61,711 nucleotides of DNA from Rhodospirillales bacterium (GCA_028277795.1 JANQFP010000127.1:1-61711); one strand, 5' to 3'. Shown: positions 1-9,387, counted from the stretch's first letter. The notes: generated by a model from the letters alone, not told the origin. Numbers and translations are program-made.

Positions 1-153
1 CCCGGCCGGCGGTTTGCTTTCTGTGGCACTGTCCCTGGGGTCGCCCCCGCCGGGCGTTACCCGGCACCGTGTTTCCGTGGAGCCCGGACTTTCCTCCCCC
101 GAAGTCGGTGATCGACGCCGAAGGCGGCCATCCGGCCGTCTGGCCCGACTCTT
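1..153 (-). ncRNA. rnpB: RNase P RNA (5' portion, truncated by window edge)
   Basis: Read on the minus strand, the segment starts near 153 and contains the hallmark bacterial class A RNase P core: GGAGGAAAGTCCGGGCTCC at about 76-94, then an ACAGTGCCACAGAAA block and AAACCGCC near the window edge. This is the catalytic RNA that removes 5' leaders from tRNA precursors. The remaining 3' part lies outside the window. The 5' end is placed by the P1 strand just inside an unstructured flank, so it is uncertain by a few bases. Confidence 0.93.
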
Positions 154-219
154 AGGGTAGCCGCCGCCGCACCCCGGTCAAGCGGCCATGCGCCGGGCGC
201 ATGGTTGACCCGCGCCATC

Positions 220-285
220 ATATATTGAGTCGATATAGGTCATCCTGCATTATGTCCGAGCAATATATATCGGCACGATATATTG
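220..285 (+). promoter_or_regulatory. Promoter and two palindromic operators upstream of the padR-RND operon
   Basis: A possible promoter is TTGAGT (225-230), 17 bp, CATTAT (248-253). Two AT-rich inverted repeats flank it: TATAT-N7-ATATA at 221-237, overlapping the -35, and ATATATCG-GCA-CGATATAT at 265-283, just after the likely start site. Their centres are 45 bp apart. PadR dimers commonly bind such palindromes at their own promoters, so autorepression of the operon is the simple reading. Promoter hexamers are only 4/6 matches. Confidence 0.6.
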
Positions 286-337
286 GCGGCGGGCCGGTGC
301 CGGCCCGGTGCCGGCCCGCGCCGAAAGGATGGGGACC

Positions 338-895
338 ATGGATATCAAGACCTTGTGCCTGGGCGTGCTGACCATGGGCGACGCCAGCGGCTACGAGATC
401 AAGAAGGTGTTCGAGACCGGGCCCTTCGCCTATTTCCACCGTGCGGGCTTCGGCTCCATCTACCCGGCGCTGAACCGGCTCAGCGACGAGGGCCTGGTCA
501 CCTGCACCCAGCACACCCAGCAGGGGCGCCCGGACAAGAAGGTGTACAGCCTCACCGAGGCCGGCCGCGAGGCCTTCCGCGAGGCCCTGGCCAAAACCCC
601 GGCGCCCGACAAGATCCGCTCCGATTCCCTGGTCATGCTGATGTTCGCGCATCTGCTCGGGGACGACCGCCGCCGCCAGGTCTACGACGACTACCTGGAG
701 GGCTACCGCCGGCTGATCGAGGACATGTTGGCCAAGGATCTGACCGAGGCGCCGCCCGGTCGGCACTTCGTGCACGGCTTCGGCCTGAGCATCTACCGGG
801 CCATCGTCCAGTACATGGACACCCACCGCCACCTGCTGATGGGCAACGACGCCACCGAAAACACGGCACCGCTCAAGACGGGCACCGACCGATGA
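338..895 (+). CDS. PadR family transcriptional regulator
   Basis: The 185-residue protein has the PadR winged-helix domain in its first 90 residues. It includes a helix start of the MDIKTLCLGVL type, the GYEIKK recognition-helix segment, GSIYPALNRL and the wing ending KKVYSLTEAGRE. A helical C-terminal dimerisation segment (PadR C-terminal or Vir-like) follows. I chose ATG 338 because GAAAGGA at 323-329 sits about 8 bases upstream; GTG 308 would add ten unconserved residues. The stop overlaps the next start (ATGA). PadR proteins usually repress adjacent efflux genes and release DNA on binding a phenolic or drug-like ligand. The ligand here is unknown. Confidence 0.92.
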   Translation: MDIKTLCLGVLTMGDASGYEIKKVFETGPFAYFHRAGFGSIYPALNRLSDEGLVTCTQHTQQGRPDKKVYSLTEAGREAFREALAKTPAPDKIRSDSLVMLMFAHLLGDDRRRQVYDDYLEGYRRLIEDMLAKDLTEAPPGRHFVHGFGLSIYRAIVQYMDTHRHLLMGNDATENTAPLKTGTDR

Positions 896-1965
896 AACGA
901 TCCTACTTCATCGCCGCCGGACTGGCCGTCGCCGCAACCGCCTGGATCTTGTCCGGGCTGGTCGGCGACGACGACGCCGGGGAGGACGCGGCGCCGGCCC
1001 CTGTCGCCGAGGCCGAGCCGCTGCCCCAGGTGCGCGTGCGCACGGTCGCCGCCCAGGCGCGAACCAGCGAGCTGGTCCTGTTCGGCCGCAGCGAGGCCGA
1101 GCGCACGGTGAGCCTGCGCGCCGAAACCAAGGGCCGGGTGGTCGAGCGGGCGGTGGCCAAGGGCGACCGGGTCGAGGCCGGCGATGCCCTGGTCCGCCTG
1201 GCCGTGGACGACCGCAAGGCCCAACTGCGCGAAGCCGAGGCGCGGGTCGAGCAGTACCGCATCGCGTACAAGGCGGCCGCCAAGCTGGCCGAGAAGAAGT
1301 TCCGCTCCGAGGTCAAGCTGGTCGAGGAGAAGGCCGAGCTGGAGGCGGCCAAGGCCCGGCTCGCCGCCATCCGCCTGGACATCGAACGCACCGTCATCCG
1401 CGCGCCCTTCGCCGGCGTGGTCGACGACCTGCCGGCCGAAATCGGCGACTTCATCGACATCGGCGACCCGGTGGCCGTGGTCGCCGACCTGGAGCCCATC
1501 CTGGTGGTCGGCGAGGTCTCGGAGCGGGACGTGGCCGGCATCCCGGTCGGCGCCCCCGCGACCGTGCGCCTGGCCGGCGGTCCGGCGCTCGACGGGCGGG
1601 TCCGCTACGTGTCCCGCGTCGGCACGTCGGTGACCCGCACCTTCCGGGTCGAGGTGGAGGTGGACAATCCCGGCTGGACCCTGGCCGAGGGCCTGACGGC
1701 GGAGCTGCGCCTGGCCACCGGACAGACCTTCGCCCACCGCGTGTCGCCGGCCATCCTCACCCTGTCCGAAGAGGGTGTCATCGGGGTCAAGGCGGTCGAG
1801 GACGGCACCGTGGTGTTCTTCCCCGCCGACGTGGTGGCCGACACCACCGAAGGGGTGTGGCTGGCCGGGCTTCCCGACACCGTGACCCTGATCACCGTGG
1901 GCCAGGAGTTCGTGCGCGCCGGGCAGCGGGTGCGCACGGTGCCCGATGACGAGGTCGCGTCGTGA
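892..1965 (+). CDS. RND efflux periplasmic adaptor subunit (HlyD/MFP family)
   Basis: The 357-residue protein begins with one N-terminal membrane anchor or signal segment (about residues 4-20), followed by an acidic linker. A barrel-sandwich lipoyl half follows (RAETKGRVVERAVAKGDRVE), then a coiled-coil hairpin at about 100-165, the second lipoyl half with IRAPFAGVVDDL, and beta-barrel domains. This is the membrane-fusion protein that links the inner-membrane pump to an outer-membrane channel. It overlaps padR by ATGA and the pump gene by GTGA, so all three are translationally coupled. No TolC-type gene lies in the window. Substrate is unknown. Confidence 0.93.
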   Translation: MKRSYFIAAGLAVAATAWILSGLVGDDDAGEDAAPAPVAEAEPLPQVRVRTVAAQARTSELVLFGRSEAERTVSLRAETKGRVVERAVAKGDRVEAGDALVRLAVDDRKAQLREAEARVEQYRIAYKAAAKLAEKKFRSEVKLVEEKAELEAAKARLAAIRLDIERTVIRAPFAGVVDDLPAEIGDFIDIGDPVAVVADLEPILVVGEVSERDVAGIPVGAPATVRLAGGPALDGRVRYVSRVGTSVTRTFRVEVEVDNPGWTLAEGLTAELRLATGQTFAHRVSPAILTLSEEGVIGVKAVEDGTVVFFPADVVADTTEGVWLAGLPDTVTLITVGQEFVRAGQRVRTVPDDEVAS

Positions 1966-4900
1966 CCGCCATGATCGACATTGCCTTCGGCCGCGCCCGC
2001 ACGGTGCTGGCGACCCTGGTCCTGATTCTGGTGGCCGGGTCGTACGCCTACGTTACCGTGCCCAAGGAGGCCGATCCCGACATCAACATCCCGATCCTCT
2101 ACGTGAACATCGATCACGAGGGCATCTCGGCGGAGGACTCCGAACGCCTGCTCATCCGCCCCATGGAGGAGGAGCTGCGCGGCATCGAGGGGGTCAAGGA
2201 GATGCGGTCGACCGCCTTCGAGGGCGGCGCCAACATCGTCATGGAGTTCGAGGCCGGGTTCGACGCCGACACCGCCATGGACGACGTGCGCGAGAAGGTG
2301 GACCTGGCCAAGCCCGAACTTCCCGACGAAACCGAGGAGCCCACCGTCCACGAGGTCAACTTCAGCCTGTTCCCGGTGATCGTGGTGACCCTCTCCGGTC
2401 AGGTGCCGGAGCGGACCCTGCTGCGCCTGACGCGAGATCTGCAGGACGCCATCGAAGCCATCCCCACGGTGCTCAAGGCGGAGATCGCCGGCGAGCGGGA
2501 AGAGGCGGTGGAGATCGTCATCGACCCGGTGCGGGTGGAGAGCTACGGCCTGTCGCCCAACGACGCCATCGCCATCGTCCGGAGCAGCAACCTGCTGGTG
2601 GCGGCGGGGGCCCAGGACACCGGCCGCGGCCGGTTCTCGGTCAAGGTGCCGGGCCTGCTGGAGACGGTGTTCGACATCCGCGACCTGCCGGTCAAGGTGG
2701 ACGGCGATGCGGTGGTCCGCCTGGGCGACGTCGCCGAGGTGCGGCGCACCTTCAAGGACCCGGAGAACTTCGCCCGCGTCAACGGCCATCCGGCCCTGGC
2801 CCTGGAGGTGTCCAAGCGTTCGGGCGAGAACATCATCGAGACCAACGAGCGGGTGCGCGCGGTGGTCGAGGCCGAACGGGCGGCGTGGCCGGCGACCCTG
2901 CGCGAGTCCGTGCGCGTCGCCTATTCCCAGGACAAGTCGGACGACATCCGCATGATGCTGACCGACCTGCAGAACAGCGTCATCGCCGCCGTGCTGCTGG
3001 TCATGATCGTCGTCGTGGCGGCCCTCGGGGGGCGCGCGGCGGGGCTGATCGGCATCGCCATCCCCGGCTCCTTCCTCACCGCCATCCTGGTGCTGTCCGC
3101 CCTCGGCATGACCATCAACATCGTGGTCCTGTTCAGCCTCATCCTGGCGGTGGGCATGCTGGTGGACGGCGCCATCGTGGTCACCGAGTTCGCCGACCGC
3201 AAGATGGTCGAGTACACCGGCGACGGCGTGCCGTTGAAGCAGGCCCGGCGGCGCGCCTACGGCGACGCCGCCAAGCGCATGGCGTGGCCGATCATCGCCT
3301 CGACGGCGACCACCCTGGCGGCCTTCCTGCCGCTGGTGTTCTGGCCCGGCGTGGTCGGCGAGTTCATGAAGTTCCTGCCCATCACCCTGCTGGCCACGCT
3401 GGCCGCCTCGCTGATGATGGCGCTGGTGTTCGTGCCCACCCTGGGCTCCTTCGTCGGCCGGCCCGGTGCCGCCGACCCGGCCGCCATGCATGCCCTGGCC
3501 GGCAGCGAGACCGGCGATCCCCGCGCCCTTCCCGGCGCCACCGGGGCCTACGTGCGCATGCTGGCGGCGGCGCTGCGGCATCCCGGCAAGGTGCTGCTGG
3601 CGGCCGTCCTGCTTCTTGTCGGCGTGCAGTTCACCTATGGCGCGTTGGGGCGTGGCGTCGAGTTCTTCCCCGACGTGGAGCCGGTGTTCGCCAAGCTGCA
3701 GGTGCGGGCCCGCGGCAACCTGTCCGTCTACGAGCAGGACGCCCTGCTGCGTCAGGTCGAAGACCGCATCCTGGCCATGAACCGCGAGCGCCACGAGTTC
3801 GACACGGTCTACTCCCGCACCGGCCAGGAGGAGAGCGCCGAGGAGGCGGAGGACATCATCGGCATCATCGCCCTCGAATTCGCCGACTGGCGCCACCGGC
3901 GGCCGGCCCGCGAGATCCTGGCCGAGGTCCGGGAGCGCACCGCCGACCTGGCCGGCATCTTCGTCGACGAGCGCAAGGAGGAGGCGGGACCGCCGGTGGG
4001 AAAGCCCATCCAATTGGAATTGTCCTCGCGCAATCCCGAGTTGCTGGAGCCGGCGGTGAAGGTGGTGCGTGCCGGCTTGGCCGACATTCCCGGCCTCACC
4101 CACATCGAGGACAGCCGGCCCCTGCCCGGCATCGACTGGGAGATCACGGTCGACCGCAAACAGGCGGCCAAGTTCGGCGTCGACGTGGGCCTGGTCGGTA
4201 CCGCCATCCAGATGGTGACCACGGGCATCGACCTGGGCGAATACCGGCCCGACGACAGCACCGAGGAGGTGGACATCCGGGCCCGCTACCCGCGCGGCGA
4301 GCGCACCATCGAGGAACTGGATCACATCCGCATCGCCACCGAGGCGGGGCCGGTCCCCATCGCCAACTTCGTGACCCGCACCGCCGAACCGCGCATCGGC
4401 ACCATCCGCCGCGTCGACGGCAAGCGGGTGATGACGGTCAGGTCCGACGTCGCCGACGGCGTGCTGGTCGACGACAAGGTCACGGAGATCCAGGCATGGC
4501 TCGCCGGTGCCGGTCTGGATTCCCGCATCGACGTCGCTTTCAAGGGCGAGGACGAGGAGCAGAAGGCGGCCGAGGCGTTCCTGCTCAAGGCCTTCGGCGT
4601 CGCCCTGTTCATCATGGCCATCATCCTGGTCACCCAGTTCAACAGCTTCTATTCGGGCTTCCTCATCCTCAGCGCCGTGGTCATGTCGACCATCGGGGTG
4701 TTCATCGGCCTGCTGATCACCGACCAGCCCTTCGGCATCGTGATGAGCGGCATCGGCGTCATCGCCCTGGCCGGCATCGTGGTCAACAACAACATCGTGC
4801 TCATCGACACCCACGACCGCCTGCGCCGCGCCGGCGGGGAGGCGCTCGAGACCATCCTGCGCACCGGCGCCCAGCGCCTGCGCCCGGTAATGCTGACCAC

Positions 4901-5222
4901 GGTGACCACAATGCTCGGCCTCATGCCCATGGTGCTCAGGGTCAACATCGACTTCCTGTCCCGCGAAGTGACGGTGGGGGCGCCGGCCACCCAGTGGTGG
5001 ACCCAGCTCTCCACGGCCATCGTCTTCGGCCTCGGCTTCGCCACCGTCCTCACCCTGGTGGTGACGCCGTCGGCGCTGATGCTGCGCGCCAACGTCCACG
5101 ACTGGCTGGAGCGCCGCCGCGCCCGCGCGTTGATGGAACCGGACATGCCGGATTCGGCCATCGAGGGGATCGAGCCGGCGAAACCGCGCAAACCGGGCAA
5201 GACGGCGGAGGCGGCGGAGTAG
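1962..5222 (+). CDS. RND efflux transporter, inner-membrane pump (AcrB/HAE1-like)
   Basis: At 1086 residues it has the standard size and two-fold layout of RND pumps. There is a TM1 segment near residue 20, a large periplasmic loop with VPKEADPDINIP and RPMEEELRGI, a central TM block with GMLVDGAIVV containing the relay aspartate, a second periplasmic loop, and a C-terminal TM block with the GIVVNNNIVLID signature. It exports substrates using the proton gradient. The start is GTG 1962, overlapping the adaptor stop; ATG 1971 is the alternative. The VNNN sequence and overall type fit the hydrophobe/amphiphile (HAE) family, not the metal (CzcA) family. Confidence 0.94.
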   Translation: MTAMIDIAFGRARTVLATLVLILVAGSYAYVTVPKEADPDINIPILYVNIDHEGISAEDSERLLIRPMEEELRGIEGVKEMRSTAFEGGANIVMEFEAGFDADTAMDDVREKVDLAKPELPDETEEPTVHEVNFSLFPVIVVTLSGQVPERTLLRLTRDLQDAIEAIPTVLKAEIAGEREEAVEIVIDPVRVESYGLSPNDAIAIVRSSNLLVAAGAQDTGRGRFSVKVPGLLETVFDIRDLPVKVDGDAVVRLGDVAEVRRTFKDPENFARVNGHPALALEVSKRSGENIIETNERVRAVVEAERAAWPATLRESVRVAYSQDKSDDIRMMLTDLQNSVIAAVLLVMIVVVAALGGRAAGLIGIAIPGSFLTAILVLSALGMTINIVVLFSLILAVGMLVDGAIVVTEFADRKMVEYTGDGVPLKQARRRAYGDAAKRMAWPIIASTATTLAAFLPLVFWPGVVGEFMKFLPITLLATLAASLMMALVFVPTLGSFVGRPGAADPAAMHALAGSETGDPRALPGATGAYVRMLAAALRHPGKVLLAAVLLLVGVQFTYGALGRGVEFFPDVEPVFAKLQVRARGNLSVYEQDALLRQVEDRILAMNRERHEFDTVYSRTGQEESAEEAEDIIGIIALEFADWRHRRPAREILAEVRERTADLAGIFVDERKEEAGPPVGKPIQLELSSRNPELLEPAVKVVRAGLADIPGLTHIEDSRPLPGIDWEITVDRKQAAKFGVDVGLVGTAIQMVTTGIDLGEYRPDDSTEEVDIRARYPRGERTIEELDHIRIATEAGPVPIANFVTRTAEPRIGTIRRVDGKRVMTVRSDVADGVLVDDKVTEIQAWLAGAGLDSRIDVAFKGEDEEQKAAEAFLLKAFGVALFIMAIILVTQFNSFYSGFLILSAVVMSTIGVFIGLLITDQPFGIVMSGIGVIALAGIVVNNNIVLIDTHDRLRRAGGEALETILRTGAQRLRPVMLTTVTTMLGLMPMVLRVNIDFLSREVTVGAPATQWWTQLSTAIVFGLGFATVLTLVVTPSALMLRANVHDWLERRRARALMEPDMPDSAIEGIEPAKPRKPGKTAEAAE

Positions 5223-5250
5223 GGACACCGGCGCCGAGCCGTAAAACCGT

Positions 5251-5279
5251 TTGCAGGTGCCAGGGCGGCGGACTACTAA
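5251..5279 (+). promoter_or_regulatory. Candidate sigma70 promoter for the small lipoprotein gene
   Basis: TTGCAG (5251-5256), 17 bp and TACTAA (5274-5279) form a good vegetative-type promoter 39 bases before ATG 5318. A GGGGGAAAGG ribosome-binding stretch lies at 5301-5310. The gene can therefore be transcribed independently of the RND operon. Confidence 0.6.
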
Positions 5280-5317
5280 AGCGAGGGGACGTCCGGCACA
5301 GGGGGAAAGGACGGATC

Positions 5318-5704
5318 ATGAACGCGAACAGATACCGTCGGGCCGTTGCCTGGATCATCCTGCCGTGGCTCGCCGCTTGTACCATGGCCGGTGACACGGC
5401 CGGGGAGGCCTACGACGGGCGCTGGCCGGTCACCTCCATGACCCGGGACGCGGAGTGCGCGGGCCTGGTCCGGGGCGAATTCGTGGTCGTCGAAGGGACC
5501 GTCAGCGGCCAGGTCACCCATTCGACGGAGGGGTCGTTCACGGTATCCGGCCGGGTCAACGCGGACGGCCGTTTTCAGGATGTCCAGGCCGGAGGCACGG
5601 CGGTCGACGTGACCGTCGATGGCCACCTTACCGGCGATGCCGGTGTCGGCACCTGGCGCACTCGGGATTGCTCGGGAACCTGGTCGGCGCGCCGCGCGCG
5701 CTGA
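5318..5704 (+). CDS. Small putative lipoprotein of unknown function
   Basis: The 128-residue product starts with a basic, hydrophobic signal ending in the lipobox LAAC, so Cys21 would be the lipidated residue. The mature part is a short beta-rich domain with repeated TV-x-G-x-V strands (VVVEGTVSGQV, FTVSGRVNADGRF, VTVDGHLTGDAG). It ends with a GTWRTRDCSGTW segment holding a second cysteine that can pair with the one in AECAG. This resembles small beta-barrel secreted proteins, but I do not recognise a named family. It has its own promoter and ends 7 bases from the convergent hydrogenase gene. Confidence 0.75.
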   Translation: MNANRYRRAVAWIILPWLAACTMAGDTAGEAYDGRWPVTSMTRDAECAGLVRGEFVVVEGTVSGQVTHSTEGSFTVSGRVNADGRFQDVQAGGTAVDVTVDGHLTGDAGVGTWRTRDCSGTWSARRAR

Positions 5705-5711
5705 CCTCCCT

Positions 5712-7430
5712 TCAGCGCACCTTCACCCGCAGGCGCTCGGCGCCGTCGGGGCCGACCAGGTGGACGGCGCAGGCGATGCACGGGTCGAAGCTGTGGATGG
5801 TGCGCAGCACCTCGATGGGCTGGTCGGGGTCGGCCAGGGCGTGGCCGGCGAGGGCCGCCTCGTAGGGGCCGGGCTGGCCCTTGGCGTCGCGGGGGCCGGC
5901 GTTCCAGGTGCTCGGCACTACTGCCTGGTAGTTGGCGATGCGGCCGTTCTCGATGACCACCCAATGGCCCAGCGCTCCCCGCGGCGCCTCCATGAAGCCG
6001 GCGCCCTGGGCCTTGGCCGGCCAGGTGTCCGGGTCCCACAGCTCGGCATTGTGGGTCTGCAGGTCGCCGGCCCGGATGTTGGCCACCAGCGCCTCGTACC
6101 AGCCGCGCATGGCGTCGAGGATGACCTTGGTCTCCAGGGTGCGGGCCGCCGTCCGCCCGAGGGTGGAGAACAGGCCCTCCACCGGCAGGTCGAGGGTCCT
6201 CAACGCGAACCCGACCAGCTCGCGGGTCTGTTCGTGGCCGCGGGCATACAGCATCAGCACCCGCGCCAAAGGCCCCACTTCCATGGCGTGGCCCTGCCAG
6301 CGCGGCGATTTGAGCCACGAATAGCTCTTGTCCACGTCGAGCTGCTCGTAGGGCGGCGTGGGGCCGTCGTAGGCCAGTTCGGTCTCGCCGCTGTACGGGT
6401 GCAGCCCGGCCTCTTTGCCGTCGCCGTAGCGGTACCAGGAATGGGCTACAAACTCCTGGATCTGGCTCTCGGCGTGCATGTCCACCGGATGGATGTGCGC
6501 CAGATCGCGCCCCAGGATGGCGCCCGGCGGTATCAGGTAGGTGTCCGGGTCGTCCATGCCCTTGGCCGGAAAGTCGCCATAGGTGAGGAAGTTGCCGACA
6601 CCCTCGCCGCGGGTCGCCCAGTCCTTGTAGAAGCCGGCGATGGCCAGGGTGTCGGGCACATACACCTGATCGACGAAGGCCTGCATCTGGTCGAGGACCT
6701 CGCCCACCTTGGCCAGGCGCTCGGCGTTGATGGCCGAATCCGAGTTCAGGTCGATGGGGCTGGGCACGCCGCCGACCAGGAAGTTGGGGTGCGGGTTCTT
6801 GCCGCCGAACACGGCGTGCAGCGACACCACGTCGCGCTGCCACTCCAGCGCCTCCAGGTAGTGGGCCACCGCCATCAGGTTGGCCTCCGGCGGCAGGCGG
6901 TAGGCCGAATGGCCCCAGTAGCCGCCGGCGAAGATGCCGAGCTGCCCCTGCTCGACGAAGGTCTTGAGCTTGGCCTGCACGTCGCGGAAGTAGCCGGGCG
7001 ACGACCGCGGGTGGCTGCTCAGGGACTGGGCGAGGCTCGCCGTCGCCGCCGCATCGGCCTTCAGCGCGCTGACCACGTCCACCCAGTCCAGCGCGTGCAG
7101 GTGATAGAAGTGCATGACGTGGTCGTGAACGTACTGGGCGGCGATCATCAGGTTGCGGATGATCTGGGCGTTGGGCGGCACCTTGTAATCCAGGGCGTCC
7201 TCCACGGCGCGCACCGAGGCGATGCCGTGAACCAGGGTGCACACCCCGCAGATCCTCTGGGCAAAGGCCCAGGCGTCGCGTGGGTCGCGGCCCCTGAGGA
7301 TGATCTCCAGGCCGCGCACCATGGTGCCCGAGGAATAGGCGTCGCGGATGGTGCTGCCGTCCAACTGCGCCTCGATGCGCAGGTGGCCCTCGATGCGGGT
7401 GATGGGATCGACCACCAGGCGCGTGCTCAT
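5712..7430 (-). CDS. hynL: [NiFe] hydrogenase large subunit, Isp-type (group 1e-like)
   Basis: The 572-residue catalytic subunit carries both NiFe ligand pairs: RICGVC (Cys61, Cys64) and DPCIACAVH (Cys551, Cys554). Maturation would cut after His557 and release a 15-residue tail. With the small subunit it oxidises H2 at the periplasmic face. It is the last gene of hynS-isp1-isp2-hynL, and every junction is a 4-base ATGA overlap. Separation of small and large subunit genes by isp1 and isp2 is the diagnostic arrangement of the Thiocapsa/Aquifex Hyn type. The hyp genes for NiFe centre assembly are not in this window. Confidence 0.95.
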   Translation of the reverse strand: MSTRLVVDPITRIEGHLRIEAQLDGSTIRDAYSSGTMVRGLEIILRGRDPRDAWAFAQRICGVCTLVHGIASVRAVEDALDYKVPPNAQIIRNLMIAAQYVHDHVMHFYHLHALDWVDVVSALKADAAATASLAQSLSSHPRSSPGYFRDVQAKLKTFVEQGQLGIFAGGYWGHSAYRLPPEANLMAVAHYLEALEWQRDVVSLHAVFGGKNPHPNFLVGGVPSPIDLNSDSAINAERLAKVGEVLDQMQAFVDQVYVPDTLAIAGFYKDWATRGEGVGNFLTYGDFPAKGMDDPDTYLIPPGAILGRDLAHIHPVDMHAESQIQEFVAHSWYRYGDGKEAGLHPYSGETELAYDGPTPPYEQLDVDKSYSWLKSPRWQGHAMEVGPLARVLMLYARGHEQTRELVGFALRTLDLPVEGLFSTLGRTAARTLETKVILDAMRGWYEALVANIRAGDLQTHNAELWDPDTWPAKAQGAGFMEAPRGALGHWVVIENGRIANYQAVVPSTWNAGPRDAKGQPGPYEAALAGHALADPDQPIEVLRTIHSFDPCIACAVHLVGPDGAERLRVKVR

Positions 7431-8722
7431 GACCCGTCACCTCCTTCGGCCGGCGCCGTCTCGTCCGGCGCCAGGTACTCGGCCACCAGCTCGGTCAGCC
7501 CGATGACCTCGATGTCCTTGTTGTAGGCCTCCAGCCCCTCCTCGATGATGTTGCGGCAGTTGGCGCAGGCGGTGACAAGCTGTTCCGGATGCACCTCGTC
7601 CAACTGGCACATCTTGCGGGAGAACACCTTGGTCCGCAGGTGCTCGGCCTCGTCCACGGCGCTGACTCCGCCGCCGCCGCCGCAGCACCAGTTCCAGATG
7701 CCGGCGTCGGGCATTTCCGCGAAGTCCTCGGTGATCTCGTTCAGCAGGTCGCGGGGCTCCTGATCGATGCCGCCGCGGCGGATGATCTGGCAGGGGTCGT
7801 GGAAGGTGACCCGCTGATCGTGCTTGCCGGCCAGCGGCAGGCGCCCCTCGGCGCGCAGCTTGGCCAGCAGCTCCATGAGGTGGATGACCTCGAACCGGTA
7901 GGGCCGGCCGAGCAGGTTGGGCCCCTCCCAGCGCAGGGCCACGTATGCGTGGCCGCATTCCGGCGAGATCACGTACTTGACCCGCAGCTTCTCCGCCGCT
8001 TCGACGACCCGGCGGACGATCTCCTCGGCGATGTCGCGGGAGCCGATCTGGATGCCCACGTTGGTGGCCTCGAAGCCGCTCGACGGGATGGTCCAGGTCA
8101 CCCCCGCCCGGTCGAAAATGCGGGCCAGGGCGCCGATGATCTCGGGGAACTGGATGACCTCCATGGACGACAGGATCACCATGTAGTCGACGCCCGCCAC
8201 GTCCACGGGAATGGGCAGGCCGACCTCCGCCTCGACCCGGCGGATCTGGGCGTTGAGGGCGGGAAGCTGCACGCCCATGGGGCTGCCCAGCTTGATGGTC
8301 TTCTTGGCCGCCTCGACCAGGCCCTTGCGGGCGTGGCCCGAGGCCGCCATGCCCTCGCGCAGCTTGCGGATCATGTAGGTGAGGTCGTTGCCGACCGGGC
8401 ACACCAGGGTGCACCGCCCGCACATGGTGCAGGAATCGTAGATCAGGTGCGCCCACTCGGCGAGTTCGTCGTCGGTGAGCGGCTTGATCAGGCCGAGCAG
8501 CGCGCCCAGGCGGCCGACCAGGGTGTACTCCCGCCGCCACTGCCGGCGCAGAGGCTCCAGCTTGCGGATGGGGGCGTACTTGGGGTCCCCCGTCTCGGTG
8601 TAGAACAGGCAGGCCTCGGCGCACAGCCCGCAGTGGACGCACGACGAGAAGAACGCCGCCACCGGGGCGTCGATGTGCTCCTTCAGGGCGGTGAGGCCCC
8701 GCTCCAGGGTCGCCGCCGTCAT
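7427..8722 (-). CDS. isp2: Isp2, HdrD-like iron-sulfur protein of the hydrogenase complex
   Basis: The 431-residue protein has two 4Fe-4S ferredoxin motifs, CX2CX2CX3C at residues 28-38 and 98-108. Two CCG-type cysteine-rich segments follow: one around PECGHAY, the other with WCCGGGG and ACANC. This is the layout of HdrD/DsrK, the heterodisulfide-reductase catalytic subunit. In Isp-type hydrogenases, Isp2 is the cytoplasmic partner of Isp1 and passes electrons between the membrane and a cytoplasmic thiol or disulfide carrier. ATG 8722 overlaps the isp1 stop. DsrK or a glycolate-oxidase-type subunit is excluded by the flanking hydrogenase genes. Confidence 0.93.
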   Translation of the reverse strand: MTAATLERGLTALKEHIDAPVAAFFSSCVHCGLCAEACLFYTETGDPKYAPIRKLEPLRRQWRREYTLVGRLGALLGLIKPLTDDELAEWAHLIYDSCTMCGRCTLVCPVGNDLTYMIRKLREGMAASGHARKGLVEAAKKTIKLGSPMGVQLPALNAQIRRVEAEVGLPIPVDVAGVDYMVILSSMEVIQFPEIIGALARIFDRAGVTWTIPSSGFEATNVGIQIGSRDIAEEIVRRVVEAAEKLRVKYVISPECGHAYVALRWEGPNLLGRPYRFEVIHLMELLAKLRAEGRLPLAGKHDQRVTFHDPCQIIRRGGIDQEPRDLLNEITEDFAEMPDAGIWNWCCGGGGGVSAVDEAEHLRTKVFSRKMCQLDEVHPEQLVTACANCRNIIEEGLEAYNKDIEVIGLTELVAEYLAPDETAPAEGGDGS

Positions 8723-9387
8723 GTGGCCGCTCCCTTCCGGCCGTTGACCCAACCGTTGTAGTAGCGCGCGAACAGGAAGGTGACGGCATGGGTGAGCTTG
8801 GTGAACGGCAGCACCACCATCAGCAGCTCCACCGACAGCACGTGCAGGGCCATCATCCACGTATACGGCAGCCCCAGCTTGTTGACCGCCATGAAGCCGG
8901 TGAGGAAGGGCAGGAACGTCACCACCCACACCGCGTAGTCCTCGAAGGTGGACAGCAGCTTGCGCACCGGGTCGCGCACCCGGGCGATGAGCACCGCCAC
9001 CAACGCCACCATGGAGATCACGGTCACCGCCTCGATGAGCGGCGACGGCAGGCCCGGCCAGCCGATGCCGAAGCCTTCCTCGAACAACTGGATGTGGGGG
9101 CCGAAGAACAGCAGCACGATGAAGAAGCCGGCGTGGAACAGGTAGCCGCCGATGTGGATGACCGGCGAGCGCATGGCCATGCCGTGGCGCGGCAGGAAAC
9201 GGCTGAACACGGTGCGCAGCCCGGATTGGGCCGGGCTGGCCTTGGGCGGCGCCAGGTCGCGGGCCCGCCCGAGGGCCAGGATCTCGACGATGCGCAACAC
9301 GATGCCGAACAGCAGCACCACGGTGGCGATCTGGAAGCCGGGGCCCCGCGCCCACATGAGCAGGTCCATGGCCGGGTCGCTGGTCAT
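8719..9387 (-). CDS. isp1: Isp1, membrane cytochrome b-type subunit of the hydrogenase
   Basis: The 222-residue protein has five hydrophobic segments, for example IATVVLLFGIVLRIVEIL, HIGGYLFHAGFFIVLLFFG and AVWVVTFLPFLTGFMAV. Several histidines lie in or beside the helices (HIGGYLFH, ALHVLSVE, LTHAV), fitting a NarI/DsrM-like di-heme b cytochrome. It would take electrons from HynS at the periplasmic side and hand them to quinone or Isp2. The ATG at 9387 overlaps the hynS stop (ATGA). A longer upstream reading frame only covers the out-of-frame 3' end of hynS. Confidence 0.9.
   Translation of the reverse strand: MTSDPAMDLLMWARGPGFQIATVVLLFGIVLRIVEILALGRARDLAPPKASPAQSGLRTVFSRFLPRHGMAMRSPVIHIGGYLFHAGFFIVLLFFGPHIQLFEEGFGIGWPGLPSPLIEAVTVISMVALVAVLIARVRDPVRKLLSTFEDYAVWVVTFLPFLTGFMAVNKLGLPYTWMMALHVLSVELLMVVLPFTKLTHAVTFLFARYYNGWVNGRKGAAT

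Noticed and set aside
1605..5228. A 1207-residue minus-strand frame opposite the RND pump gene
   Set aside because: Shadow of high-GC coding DNA. It is rich in His, Gly and Asp, with no domain, while the plus strand encodes a complete RND transporter.
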